IMG/VR virus record: IMGVR_UViG_3300025082_002887
Coordinates: 1-64,000 of that record
From: a virus
Direction: 5' to 3' (one strand)
DNA: 64,000 nucleotides
Shown: positions 33,161-41,526 of the stretch, piece after piece
How the letters are laid out: every line of letters begins with the position of its first letter
Numbering within the stretch: the first letter of the stretch is position 1
The notes under the pieces: generated by a model
Databases searched by the model: none
Seen by the model: only the letters and a program-made list of their open reading frames with translations
Told to the model about the DNA's origin: nothing
Position numbers and translations under genes: made by a program

Positions 33161-33861
33161 GAATAAGCATACATCAGCCGGAACATATGCCATGGCTTGG
33201 TTTTTTTAACAAAGCTATTAATTGTGATATTTTTGTGCTTTTAGATACCGTTCAGTTTGAGAAGGATTATTTTCAAAATCGAAATCAAATTATATCAAAT
33301 AATGCTAATGGTCGAGAGTGGCTCACCATCCCTGTAAAAAAAGGCAGACACACAGATTTAATTTGTGAAAAACAAACAGCATTTAATCGAAAGACCAAAA
33401 ATAAATATTTACAACAAATATATAGAGCCTATAGTTCTTATCCTTTTTATCGCGATATAATGTGCGACATTACAAGCATTATTAATTATGATGATGTATA
33501 TTTATCAAAGTTGAACATCAAGCTAATAAAATATTTTATTAATCTATTAAACATAAAATGTAAATTACAAGTATCATCTGATCTTCAGTTGAGGCCATGC
33601 GAACCAGGCGGCGTAATAAATTATAATATTTGCAAGAAGCTGGGTGCAACAACGTATTTGTCGGGAAAATCAGGTAAAAATTATTTAGACGAAACCCCGT
33701 ATTTAAAAGATAATATTTCTGTTAAATACCAAAATTTTAAACATCCAGAATATCTTCAACCTAGAGACAGTTTTATTTCTAACTTGAGTATTCTAGACTT
33801 GGTTTTTTCTTTAAGTGTTGACCAGTGTTGTGATATAATAAACGAAGCATACCAGATATAA
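33157..33861 (+). CDS. WbqC-like family protein
   Basis: GTG start overlapping the upstream stop; 234 residues. ISIHQPEHMPWLGFFNKAIN at the N-terminus is the family hallmark, with FVLLDTVQFEKDYFQNRNQI and REWLTIPVKKGRH close behind. WbqC-like proteins occur in O-antigen clusters of bacteria, next to sugar N-modifying enzymes, and are thought to act in modification of amino sugars; the exact chemistry is not established to my knowledge. The placement next to a deacetylase fits such a role. Confidence 0.8.
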   Translation: MRISIHQPEHMPWLGFFNKAINCDIFVLLDTVQFEKDYFQNRNQIISNNANGREWLTIPVKKGRHTDLICEKQTAFNRKTKNKYLQQIYRAYSSYPFYRDIMCDITSIINYDDVYLSKLNIKLIKYFINLLNIKCKLQVSSDLQLRPCEPGGVINYNICKKLGATTYLSGKSGKNYLDETPYLKDNISVKYQNFKHPEYLQPRDSFISNLSILDLVFSLSVDQCCDIINEAYQI

Positions 33862-33877
33862 ATTAACAGGAGTAAAC

Positions 33878-34537
33878 GTGTTAGATAAGAAGAAAGTGAG
33901 AGGATTAATATGTGGCCGCGGCAAATCATTAAAACACTATAATAAGCTTTTATCGACAAAATTTGATTTTACTTACCTGGTTAATGAATTTAATCGATTT
34001 ATTAGAGAAGATGAAAATTTATTGTTGTTTTTAAAAAGCAAGTCAGAAGAAGGTCACTTAACCCAACAAGTCAATATCGAAGCTGGGGGAGTTGACTCTT
34101 TTTTGTTAGAAAACATAGAAATAAAAGAAATAATAATGGCTAGGTTGGCATACAATGGTGAAAACTCAAAATGGCGCCCTCGTATAAATACAAACATTTT
34201 TAATCACTTTGGAAAAACCCTACAATTACAGCCGGATACAGTCGCTCCTTATATGAAATATATTGAAAACTCTTTAGGTATTGCAATATTGAATTTAATA
34301 GTTGACAAGGGTTGCGATGAAATATGTATTATAGGCTCGGACTTTTATGAGGCTGACTATTATCTTTCCCACCGCGGCCCTGATTGGTTTGAGGTTTCTA
34401 AGAAGAAAATACAGGATAAATTAAAAAAAGGGATTGATCAGTTGGTGGAAATATTCCCAGAGGTGAAGTTTAATATTTACACCTGTTCAACTTATAAAAA
34501 TAATTTTGCTAACTGTGATATCACAAAAATTGAGTAA
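33878..34537 (+). CDS. GT42/DUF115-like protein, possible sialyltransferase-fold enzyme
   Basis: GTG start with AACAGGAGT seven bases upstream; 219 residues. GLICGRGKSLKHYNKL and TYLVNEFNRFI at the N-terminus, and ENSLGIAILNLIVDKGCDEI with CIIGSDFYEADYYLS near the C-terminus, resemble the CMP-binding fold of family 42 sialyltransferases and related DUF115 proteins. If correct, it could transfer the nonulosonic-acid-like sugar made by the downstream NeuB-type and cytidylyltransferase genes. The match is by motif shape, so confidence is moderate. Confidence 0.5.
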   Translation: MLDKKKVRGLICGRGKSLKHYNKLLSTKFDFTYLVNEFNRFIREDENLLLFLKSKSEEGHLTQQVNIEAGGVDSFLLENIEIKEIIMARLAYNGENSKWRPRINTNIFNHFGKTLQLQPDTVAPYMKYIENSLGIAILNLIVDKGCDEICIIGSDFYEADYYLSHRGPDWFEVSKKKIQDKLKKGIDQLVEIFPEVKFNIYTCSTYKNNFANCDITKIE

Positions 34538-34545
34538 ATTTTAAT

Positions 34546-36165
34546 ATGAGCACCAAAACAGATATCGGTATGAAAATAACTTTTATTAACATGCCTCTTC
34601 GCGAATCAGCTTCGCCCAATACTCCACCCGAAGGTCCAGGTATATTAGCAGCAATTGCACGCCGGCACGGAGCAGAGTCGTATATACTTGATTTAAATGC
34701 TTATCGGATTAAAGATATCATAGCTGAAAAAAGAGGGCTCCCGAATGGAAGACACTTAACATATGATGAGGCTGAGAATTTAATAGTTCAACATATTAAA
34801 AACGTGGGCGATCAAGACATAATTGCTTTTTCTGGCAAAATAACGACTTTAAGATGGCAAGAACAAATAGCAAAAATCATTAGAAACCATCAGCCAGATG
34901 CCTTTTTAGTAAGCGGGAATGGCCTAGCTACAGAAATCAAGACAGGCCTATTCAATTGGATTCCAGAATTAGATGCAATTGGAAGATCAGAAGGGGATGA
35001 TATTATTCTTTTAATTTTGCAAGATGCAAAAACTATAAAAGAAATGGGGATTAATAAGGCTTTACGATCCGGTAGACTAAGCACATCTTACATAGGGGAA
35101 CTTAATGGAAAACATAGGTTTTGCTATGAAGGTGATAGGCCTCGTAATCTAGATGTGATCCCATATGCAGCGTGGGATTTATTAGAGTCTGATCCATATG
35201 GTCATAATGTTTTAGAAGACTACATTAAAATACCGGTGTGGGGAATTGCTGCAAATAATAGCTCTGCCACCCCTTTTACTATGGAGAGAAGCTTAACTAC
35301 AGTTAGTAGTCGTGGCTGTCCGTATGCATGCGCATTTTGCTACCGCGGCTCTCAAGGCGAGCGAAATTATGGGATGAGATCTCCAGAGCACATTGCAAAA
35401 CAAATTAAAGAGTATGTTGATAATTACAATCTAGATTTTATAGGCTTTCCAGATGATAATTTTGCAGTAGATAAAAGAAGAATGGAAAGAATCCCAGAAG
35501 TTTTTAAGGAATACGGAATTAATCATATTAGGTGGGGCACACACACTCGTATGGATGAAGCAGATGAACGAATATTCGACATGGCACGAGGTGGGTGTGT
35601 ATATATTGGCTTTGGAGCAGAATCTGCTTCTCCTCACACTTTGAAGCTCATGAAAAAGGGCGGTTTTATATTAAAAAATGGCCTAACGCCAACAAAAATT
35701 AATGGAAAAATTTATGAGTTTCCAACAACCATGGTTAACGCCGTTAAAAACAGTAAAAAAGCTGGTGTACACGCAAACTGTACTTGGATCATGGCATACC
35801 CAGGAGAAGAGCTAAAACATTTAAAAACAAGCGTAGCATTTATTTTATGGCAACAGGAATTTTGGTCGAATAGAGAATCAGTGAATAGAAAAATGTTTAC
35901 AGCAACTGCATATCCCGGGACAGAAATGTGGAAAGTGGTTCGCCCACAATTAGAAAAGCATTTTAATATCAATTTTAATGTTATGGGAGAGCCCATTTGT
36001 GATGAAAATTTTCATCAATATGTTTTAGAATTAGATGATGCTACGAAAGTTTTAAATAATAAACATGGAAATCCTGTAAATTTTGGCAGGATGCCAATGG
36101 AAACTTTCCTACAGGCTAGAGACTATGTTAATTCTGATCAAATAGAAAAGATCTTAGACATGTAG
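34546..36165 (+). CDS. B12-binding-domain radical SAM enzyme
   Basis: The protein has 539 residues. Residues 9-170 look like a cobalamin-binding Rossmann domain (ITFINMPLRESASPNTPPEG, AFSGKITTLRWQ) without the full DxHxxG motif. The radical SAM core carries CPYACAFC with Cys258, Cys262 and Cys265 for the 4Fe-4S cluster, followed by FIGFPDDNFAVD and GCVYIGFGAESAS. This class does methyl transfers or rearrangements at unreactive carbons and is found in antibiotic and polysaccharide clusters. Here it may methylate or rearrange a sugar in the glycan pathway. An internal ATG at 34570 is an alternative start. Confidence 0.85.
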   Translation: MSTKTDIGMKITFINMPLRESASPNTPPEGPGILAAIARRHGAESYILDLNAYRIKDIIAEKRGLPNGRHLTYDEAENLIVQHIKNVGDQDIIAFSGKITTLRWQEQIAKIIRNHQPDAFLVSGNGLATEIKTGLFNWIPELDAIGRSEGDDIILLILQDAKTIKEMGINKALRSGRLSTSYIGELNGKHRFCYEGDRPRNLDVIPYAAWDLLESDPYGHNVLEDYIKIPVWGIAANNSSATPFTMERSLTTVSSRGCPYACAFCYRGSQGERNYGMRSPEHIAKQIKEYVDNYNLDFIGFPDDNFAVDKRRMERIPEVFKEYGINHIRWGTHTRMDEADERIFDMARGGCVYIGFGAESASPHTLKLMKKGGFILKNGLTPTKINGKIYEFPTTMVNAVKNSKKAGVHANCTWIMAYPGEELKHLKTSVAFILWQQEFWSNRESVNRKMFTATAYPGTEMWKVVRPQLEKHFNINFNVMGEPICDENFHQYVLELDDATKVLNNKHGNPVNFGRMPMETFLQARDYVNSDQIEKILDM

Positions 36166-36172
36166 GGAATAT

Positions 36173-36940
36173 ATGTCAAAAGCTATATTTATAACAGTTC
36201 GATCCGGATCATCCCGATTACCAAAAAAAGCGTTATTAAAAATTAATGATGCTGCAACAATAGAACATTTAATAAATCATGTAAGAAAATCACAAAAAGC
36301 TGATAAAATTGTTGTTTGTACTACTGTCTCTAAAAATGACGACGAAATTTGTGCTTTGGCAGAGAAGAGCGGAGTTAATTTTTTTAGAGGGAGCATTAAA
36401 GATAAATTAGATAGATGTTTAAAAGCTGCGTTGCATTATAATATAGAATATTTTGTTAATGTTGATGGAGATGATATCTTTTGCGAGCCGGAATTAATTG
36501 ATTTGGCTTTTGATCAGTATGAAGCTGACAATCATGATTTCATAAAGTCAAATGAAAAAGACCTTGTTTGCGGAGCTTTCACTTTTGGTATTAAAACAGA
36601 GGCGCTAAAAGAAATCTGTCGTATTAAAGATACTGATGATACTGAAGCTGCGTGGCTTTTATTTTCTGAAATTTCTTCTATTAAGACGTCAATGCTGGAC
36701 AATATACCCGAGATATATTGCCGTCCAGAAATAAGAGCAACCCTGGATTACTCAGAAGATCTAGAATTTTTTAAAGCTATAATTGATCATTTTCACGACC
36801 GAAACAAAAAACAATTTAGCTTGAGAGATATTATATCTTTTATAGATTCGAATCCTGACGTTCTGTTAATCAACAGACACAGGCATAAAGATTATTTAGA
36901 AAATCAAAAAAAATTATTAAAAAATATAGGAGTCCAATAG
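36173..36940 (+). CDS. SpsF/NeuA-type cytidylyltransferase
   Basis: The protein has 255 residues. IFITVRSGSSRLPKKALLKI is the nucleotide-binding signature of the CMP-sugar (CTP_transf_3/SpsF) family; NVDGDDIFCEPELID supplies the metal-binding Asp pair. These enzymes activate nonulosonic acids or similar sugars with CTP. Two genes downstream lies a NeuB/SpsE-type synthase, the usual partner. The gene ends one base before the aminotransferase start. Confidence 0.8.
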   Translation: MSKAIFITVRSGSSRLPKKALLKINDAATIEHLINHVRKSQKADKIVVCTTVSKNDDEICALAEKSGVNFFRGSIKDKLDRCLKAALHYNIEYFVNVDGDDIFCEPELIDLAFDQYEADNHDFIKSNEKDLVCGAFTFGIKTEALKEICRIKDTDDTEAAWLLFSEISSIKTSMLDNIPEIYCRPEIRATLDYSEDLEFFKAIIDHFHDRNKKQFSLRDIISFIDSNPDVLLINRHRHKDYLENQKKLLKNIGVQ

Positions 36941-37957
36941 ATGTCCGAATTAAAAGAAAGAGTTACATATCATTCCGGTGAATGGGTACCGGAATCTAAA
37001 GCTGCGATTCATATATATGATTCTCAGTTTATGTATGGAGATGGTGTTTTTGAGATGGTTAGAACTTTTAAACATAAGTTCTTTTTGTTGGAAGAGCATA
37101 TCGACAGGCTTTATAGAAGCATGAAGTACATGCATATACCATTTAATAAAACAAAACAAGAAGCAATTGATTTATGTTTAGAATCATTTGATAGAAACAA
37201 GGCCCACTTTCCGGAAGGAGAAGAGTGTCGTGTGATGATTAATGTTTCTAGGGGTCCACTAGGCATATATAAAGAAGTATTTGAGCTATCCAAAAGTCAA
37301 GCTTGGAATGAACCAACTTGGATTGTGAATGTTTGGCCTCTTAGTAAAACTGCTGGAATATTAGGGCATTTTTATGAGACAGGCGCTAATGCGGTGATTC
37401 CATCACAAAGACAAATCCCCTCGCGCCTGTTGGAAAACAAAGTTAAAAATAGGAGTAGATTTCATTACCAAATGGCAAATATACAGGTTTCTTCTTTTGG
37501 CAAGGATGCTATGCCGTTGTTATTAGATGAGGATGGCTTTATAACTGAGAGCACAGGCGCAAACTTTTTAATGATAAAAGATGGAAAGTTGATTGCTCCG
37601 GAGCTAAGAAACATGCTCAGAGGCTCTAGTATGATGTATATTTTGGAAGTTTTAGCTCCTCAAATTGGTTTAGAAGTGGTTCATAAAAACTTTGAACCTT
37701 ATGATGTTATGAATTGTGATGAGGCTATGTTCACTGGAACTTTTGTTAATTTGCTCCCTTGTAATAGATTAAACGGAATATATCTTAATGCGGACATAAA
37801 AGAAAATCCAATTGGGCCGGTCACACAAAGAATTTGTGACGCATGGTCAAAAAATGTTGGGATTAATTTTATAGGACAAATAAAAGATTGGTCTAAAAAT
37901 GTTTCTTCAGTGGGCATATCAAGTGCAATGTTGGGGTCTGGAGGTGAAAATGAGTAA
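36941..37957 (+). CDS. PLP-dependent class IV aminotransferase
   Basis: The protein has 338 residues; GGAG lies upstream of the ATG. HIYDSQFMYGDGVFEMVRTF is the family entry motif of branched-chain aminotransferase/aminodeoxychorismate lyase enzymes. LENKVKNRSRFHYQMANIQV gives the PLP-binding Lys (near residue 166), and FITESTGANFLMIKDGKL supplies the Glu and substrate-binding segment. It might aminate a keto-sugar, or supply an amino acid or lyase reaction for decorating the glycan; class IV is unusual where DegT-type enzymes are the norm. Confidence 0.83.
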   Translation: MSELKERVTYHSGEWVPESKAAIHIYDSQFMYGDGVFEMVRTFKHKFFLLEEHIDRLYRSMKYMHIPFNKTKQEAIDLCLESFDRNKAHFPEGEECRVMINVSRGPLGIYKEVFELSKSQAWNEPTWIVNVWPLSKTAGILGHFYETGANAVIPSQRQIPSRLLENKVKNRSRFHYQMANIQVSSFGKDAMPLLLDEDGFITESTGANFLMIKDGKLIAPELRNMLRGSSMMYILEVLAPQIGLEVVHKNFEPYDVMNCDEAMFTGTFVNLLPCNRLNGIYLNADIKENPIGPVTQRICDAWSKNVGINFIGQIKDWSKNVSSVGISSAMLGSGGENE

Positions 37958-38645
37958 GAGGATAATTATAACCGGCTCAGAGGGGCTTTTAGGAAAAGAG
38001 ATAAGTAGATATTTAGAATCTACTGGCCACTCTGTGATCGGGTGTGATTTACAGCTTGGTCACGATTTAACAGATGAAGAATTTGTAAAAGATTTTTTTA
38101 AGAAAAATAAAGCAGATTGTTTAGCAAATTTGTATGCTATTAATCCACATGTGAATTCAGAGGATTACTCTACAAACATGTTTGATATAACTTTAGATTC
38201 TTTAAATTCGTATTTACAGGTTAACCTTTTGAGTCTTTTTTCTGTTTGTAGAGAATATGCAAGAAATAATAAAAATGGCTCTATAATTAATTTTTCTTCG
38301 ACATATGGAATTGTATCGCCCAATCCTGCGCTTTATGAAGAGGGAAAAGAAAAACATATTGGCTATTGCGTTTCTAAATCTGGTGTGATACAATTAACTA
38401 GATATTTGGCTGTACACTTAGCACCAAATATCAGGGTAAACTGCGTAGCACCAGGAGGCGTTACTTTTGAACCCACTAACGAACATAGTAAAAAGTTTAT
38501 TGAACAATACAGAGAGAAAACACCTATGAAAAGAATGATGAATGTTGATGAATTAAATGGAATTATCGAATATTTATGTTCTGACAAATCCTCATATGCT
38601 ACTGGGACTACCTTTCATATTGACGGGGGCTGGACCATATGGTAG
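37950..38645 (+). CDS. Short-chain dehydrogenase/reductase
   Basis: I chose the ATG at 37950, with GGAGGTG just upstream, over a longer frame starting at 37899. The protein of 231 residues starts MSKRIIITGSEGLLGKEISR (Gly-rich NAD(P) site), has NFSSTYGIVSPN (catalytic Ser) and YCVSKSGVIQLTRYLAVHLA (Tyr-x3-Lys), then RVNCVAPGGV. It probably reduces or oxidises a sugar intermediate. It overlaps its neighbours by a few bases on both sides. Confidence 0.85.
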   Translation: MSKRIIITGSEGLLGKEISRYLESTGHSVIGCDLQLGHDLTDEEFVKDFFKKNKADCLANLYAINPHVNSEDYSTNMFDITLDSLNSYLQVNLLSLFSVCREYARNNKNGSIINFSSTYGIVSPNPALYEEGKEKHIGYCVSKSGVIQLTRYLAVHLAPNIRVNCVAPGGVTFEPTNEHSKKFIEQYREKTPMKRMMNVDELNGIIEYLCSDKSSYATGTTFHIDGGWTIW

Positions 38646-39490
38646 ATTTTAGAAATTTAAATAAACATTATTTTATTGGTGAGATCGGCATTAATCATAA
38701 CGGCGATTTGCAAATAGCAAAAAAATTAATTGATGCGGTGCATGCATGTAACTGGGATTGCGCCAAATTCCAAAAAAGAAATCCCGATGTCTGCGTGCCA
38801 GAACATCAAAAAAACGTCTTAAGGGAAACACCATGGGGCACTTTAAAATATATTGACTATAAATACAGAGTTGAATTTGGTAAAGAAAAATATGATTATA
38901 TAAATTCTTATTGTGGCGAAAAACCAGTCGATTGGTCAGCTTCTGTTTGGGATTTAAATAGTTTAGATTTTCTGTTACAATATAATCTGCCTTTTATTAA
39001 AATCCCTTCTGCCATGGTGGCTAATGAGGTTTTAGTGGCAGAAACTGCAAAGTCTGGTAAACCTATTATAATGTCAACTGGTATGTGCAACATAGAAGAA
39101 GTGGACAGTGCTGTAAATAATGTATTGAAATATAACGATAATCTAGTTTTAATGCACACAAACTCTAGTTACCCGACACCCAAAGAGGAACTAAACTTAA
39201 GTTTAATACCTTTCTTAAAGGAACGTTACAATTGCACAGTAGGATACTCGGGGCATGAAGAGGATCTAGAACCAACAGTGATCGCTGCAGTACTGGGTGC
39301 TAAAGTTATTGAAAGGCATATAACATTGTCGCACGATATGTGGGGCACAGATCAAAAATCAAGTTTAGAAGTATTGGCAATGGATATATTACAAAAGAGA
39401 ATAAAAGATATCGACAAGATTGTGGGAAAACCAATCAAGGAAGTTACAAATAGTGAAGTCAATATTAGAAAGAAGTTGAGGGGATATTAA
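38639..39490 (+). CDS. neuB: NeuB/SpsE-type nonulosonic acid synthase
   Basis: The protein has 283 residues. YFIGEIGINHNGDLQIAKKL is the family signature, followed by CAKFQKRNPDVCVPEHQK, FIKIPSAMVAN, PIIMSTGMCN and TVGYSGHEEDLEPTVIAAVL, GAKVIERHITL (Mn-binding His positions). These enzymes condense phosphoenolpyruvate with a hexosamine-type sugar to make a nine-carbon acid. The usual C-terminal antifreeze-like SAF domain of about 60 residues is absent, so the protein ends soon after the barrel. It strongly suggests that the island makes a sialic-acid-like sugar. Confidence 0.85.
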   Translation: MVDFRNLNKHYFIGEIGINHNGDLQIAKKLIDAVHACNWDCAKFQKRNPDVCVPEHQKNVLRETPWGTLKYIDYKYRVEFGKEKYDYINSYCGEKPVDWSASVWDLNSLDFLLQYNLPFIKIPSAMVANEVLVAETAKSGKPIIMSTGMCNIEEVDSAVNNVLKYNDNLVLMHTNSSYPTPKEELNLSLIPFLKERYNCTVGYSGHEEDLEPTVIAAVLGAKVIERHITLSHDMWGTDQKSSLEVLAMDILQKRIKDIDKIVGKPIKEVTNSEVNIRKKLRGY

Positions 39491-39515
39491 TGAAAAGTAG
39501 TTATGATGTGATTAA

Positions 39516-39827
39516 ATGGTAATTTATGTAGATATTGATGAAACAATTTGTATAACACCAGGAGATGCGCATACGGCAAGAAATTATGAAAATGCAAAAC
39601 CTCTATTAAAAAACATTGAAAAATGTAATAAACTATATGAAGATGGTAATACAATTGTATATTGGACCGCCAGAGGGTGTACAACTGGTATAGATTGGTT
39701 TGACGTTACAGAAAAGCAATTAAATGAATGGGATGTTAAATATCACGATCTAAAATTGGGAAAGCCATTTTATGATTTATTTATTGATGATAAAGCAATA
39801 AATTCAAAAGATTTTTTTAAAAATTAG
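39516..39827 (+). CDS. HAD-superfamily phosphatase (small)
   Basis: The protein has 103 residues. VIYVDIDETIC gives the DxDxT nucleophile motif, IVYWTARGC motif II, and PFYDLFIDDKAINS the final Asp pair. The size and motif pattern resemble capsule-biosynthesis HAD phosphatases. It could remove the 9-phosphate from a nonulosonic acid or another sugar phosphate. A 25-base gap separates it from the synthase. Confidence 0.78.
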   Translation: MVIYVDIDETICITPGDAHTARNYENAKPLLKNIEKCNKLYEDGNTIVYWTARGCTTGIDWFDVTEKQLNEWDVKYHDLKLGKPFYDLFIDDKAINSKDFFKN

Positions 39828-39838
39828 GAGGAAAATAG

Positions 39839-40723
39839 ATGGCTAAATGCTTAGTTACGGGTCATAAAGGATATATTGGCTCAAAAGTATATGCAAGATT
39901 AAAGGAATTAGGACACGAGGTACAAGGAATAGATCTTTTTGATGGTTATGATATATTAAAAGATTTAAAAGAATATAATGAACCAATGCGTGGTCGTTTC
40001 CATCCACATTATCATGAGTTCAAGCCAGAATATATTTTTCATTTAGCCTGCATCCCGCGTGTTGCTTATAGTGTTGAAAACCCTGCGCGTACAATGAAAA
40101 ACAATGTTCTAGCTACGACATATATCCTTAATTTTGCTAGAAAAAGAAATGTAAAGCGCGTTATTTATTCTGGATCGTCTTCAGTCGTTGGTAATGGATC
40201 CGGCCCGAGCAGCCCATATGGATTACAAAAATTAATTTCAGAGATGGAATGTAAATTGTATTCTGATTTATATGGATTAGATACTGTTTCTTTACGTTAC
40301 TTTAACGTATATTCTCCAGATCAAGAGGCAAGCGGCCCGTATGCAACGGCAATCGCAAATTGGATGCAATATATTAGAGATGGCAAAACTCCATATATAA
40401 CTGGTAACGGGGAACAAAAACGCGATATGGCACATTTAAATGATATAGTGTCGGCAAATATTTTTGCAATGGAACATAAAAAGGATTTCAATGGACAACA
40501 TTTTGATGTTGGGACAGGTAGCAATATTTCTTTAAATGAAATTAAGAATATTGTTTTAGATTATTTTCCAAATATAAAATTTGATTACACTGAAGAAAGA
40601 AAGGGCGATGTACTACACACACAAGCAAATATATTGCCTTTAAAAGAGTTAGGATGGCACGCTAAAGTGAACATCGTTGATGGCATTAACGAATGCTTTA
40701 AAATATTAAAAGAAAGGAGTTAG
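39839..40723 (+). CDS. NAD-dependent epimerase/dehydratase (extended SDR)
   Basis: AGGAGG lies upstream of the ATG; 294 residues. CLVTGHKGYIGSKVYARLKE is the NAD-binding site; IYSGSSSVVGNG, SPYGLQKLISE (Tyr-x3-Lys) and LRYFNVYSPDQEAS are typical of UDP-glucose 4-epimerase-like enzymes; GNGEQKRDMAHLNDIVSANI closes the substrate site. It probably interconverts or dehydrates a nucleotide sugar feeding the glycan, and is the last gene of the island. Confidence 0.85.
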   Translation: MAKCLVTGHKGYIGSKVYARLKELGHEVQGIDLFDGYDILKDLKEYNEPMRGRFHPHYHEFKPEYIFHLACIPRVAYSVENPARTMKNNVLATTYILNFARKRNVKRVIYSGSSSVVGNGSGPSSPYGLQKLISEMECKLYSDLYGLDTVSLRYFNVYSPDQEASGPYATAIANWMQYIRDGKTPYITGNGEQKRDMAHLNDIVSANIFAMEHKKDFNGQHFDVGTGSNISLNEIKNIVLDYFPNIKFDYTEERKGDVLHTQANILPLKELGWHAKVNIVDGINECFKILKERS

Positions 40724-40725
40724 AA

Positions 40726-40974
40726 ATGACACAAGATAAAAATATGTCAATGTCAGACCAAGCAGTGGGGGCCGTTATGATGGCTCTCCAAAAAAGTTTA
40801 ATGGAACAAAGCGATATTGTTCCGGTGCTAAAAGGGTTTAAATTTAGATTATCCAAACAAGGTCTTGCCGTTTTGAACCCACCTATTGTTAAGTTCAATG
40901 AGGAAACCCAAAATAATTTTCAAGAAAGTTTAGATTTTGGAGACCAAGACCATTCTGAAGATTCAACTTCATAA
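40726..40974 (+). CDS. Small hypothetical protein
   Basis: The protein has 82 residues and AAAGGAG precedes the ATG. It is helical at the start (QAVGAVMMALQKSLMEQSDI) and acidic at the end. One central segment (LKGFKFRLSKQGLAVLNPP) resembles a short beta unit. Its stop overlaps the next start. It belongs to the small-gene run that leads to the late sigma factor. Function is unknown. Confidence 0.5.
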   Translation: MTQDKNMSMSDQAVGAVMMALQKSLMEQSDIVPVLKGFKFRLSKQGLAVLNPPIVKFNEETQNNFQESLDFGDQDHSEDSTS

Positions 40975-41228
40975 TGCCCATCTATATTTATGGTTGTGAT
41001 AATTGTGGAAGTGAAACAACAGTCAGCCATTCAATGACTGAAATAATAGAAGACTGCGAAGTATGCGAAATTTCTAGTTCTTTAACTAGAAGGCCTTCTA
41101 TGTTTTCCAATATCAAAAAGAAACCAGAACAAAAACAAAAAGTTGGTGACTATGTTGAAGGCTTTATAAAAGAGGCTGAACAAGATTTAAAACAACAAAA
41201 AAACAATTTGAGGAAAAAGAATGATTGA
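40974..41228 (+). CDS. FmdB-type zinc-ribbon protein
   Basis: The protein has 84 residues. PIYIYGCDNCG and DCEVC place two Cys pairs (8/11 and 28/31) as in FmdB-family zinc ribbons, which often start MPIY. The rest is a charged helix. Such proteins bind zinc and are thought to act as small regulators or chaperones in bacteria. The start overlaps the upstream stop. Confidence 0.6.
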   Translation: MPIYIYGCDNCGSETTVSHSMTEIIEDCEVCEISSSLTRRPSMFSNIKKKPEQKQKVGDYVEGFIKEAEQDLKQQKNNLRKKND

Positions 41229-41523
41229 AATATTATTAGGAGTATCCATTTTAATTAATGGATTTTTGATATGGTATGTTGTTAAGTTAATAAAGAAATT
41301 TCTTAATATTTCTGAAGAGTTAGAAGGGCTTTTTATTCTCTTAGAAGAATATGCGGAGCATGTAGACTCTGTATACAATTTAGAAAGATTTTATGGCGAC
41401 ACGACATTGGAACATTTAATGAGACATTCTAAATCTATAGCTGAAATAGCCAAGAATTTTCGAGTTATTTATGATGTAAATTATGAGTTAGAAGAAGAGG
41501 AAGATGAGGAAGAGGAAGAATAA
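41221..41523 (+). CDS. Small membrane-anchored protein
   Basis: The protein has 100 residues. Residues 2-24 (IEILLGVSILINGFLIWYVV) form a transmembrane helix; the rest is helical, with a Glu-rich tail of about 15 residues. It overlaps the upstream gene by eight bases. A spanin- or holin-type role cannot be excluded, but there is no specific sign of it. Confidence 0.5.
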   Translation: MIEILLGVSILINGFLIWYVVKLIKKFLNISEELEGLFILLEEYAEHVDSVYNLERFYGDTTLEHLMRHSKSIAEIAKNFRVIYDVNYELEEEEDEEEEE

Positions 41524-41526
41524 TGT

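Noticed and set aside
37899-37949. Longer start for the SDR gene
   Set aside because: The extra residues come from overlapping the aminotransferase gene, and a strong Shine-Dalgarno sits before the ATG at 37950.
39490-39522. 10-residue open frame between the synthase and HAD genes
   Set aside because: Very short, no distinct ribosome binding site, and no membrane or leader features.
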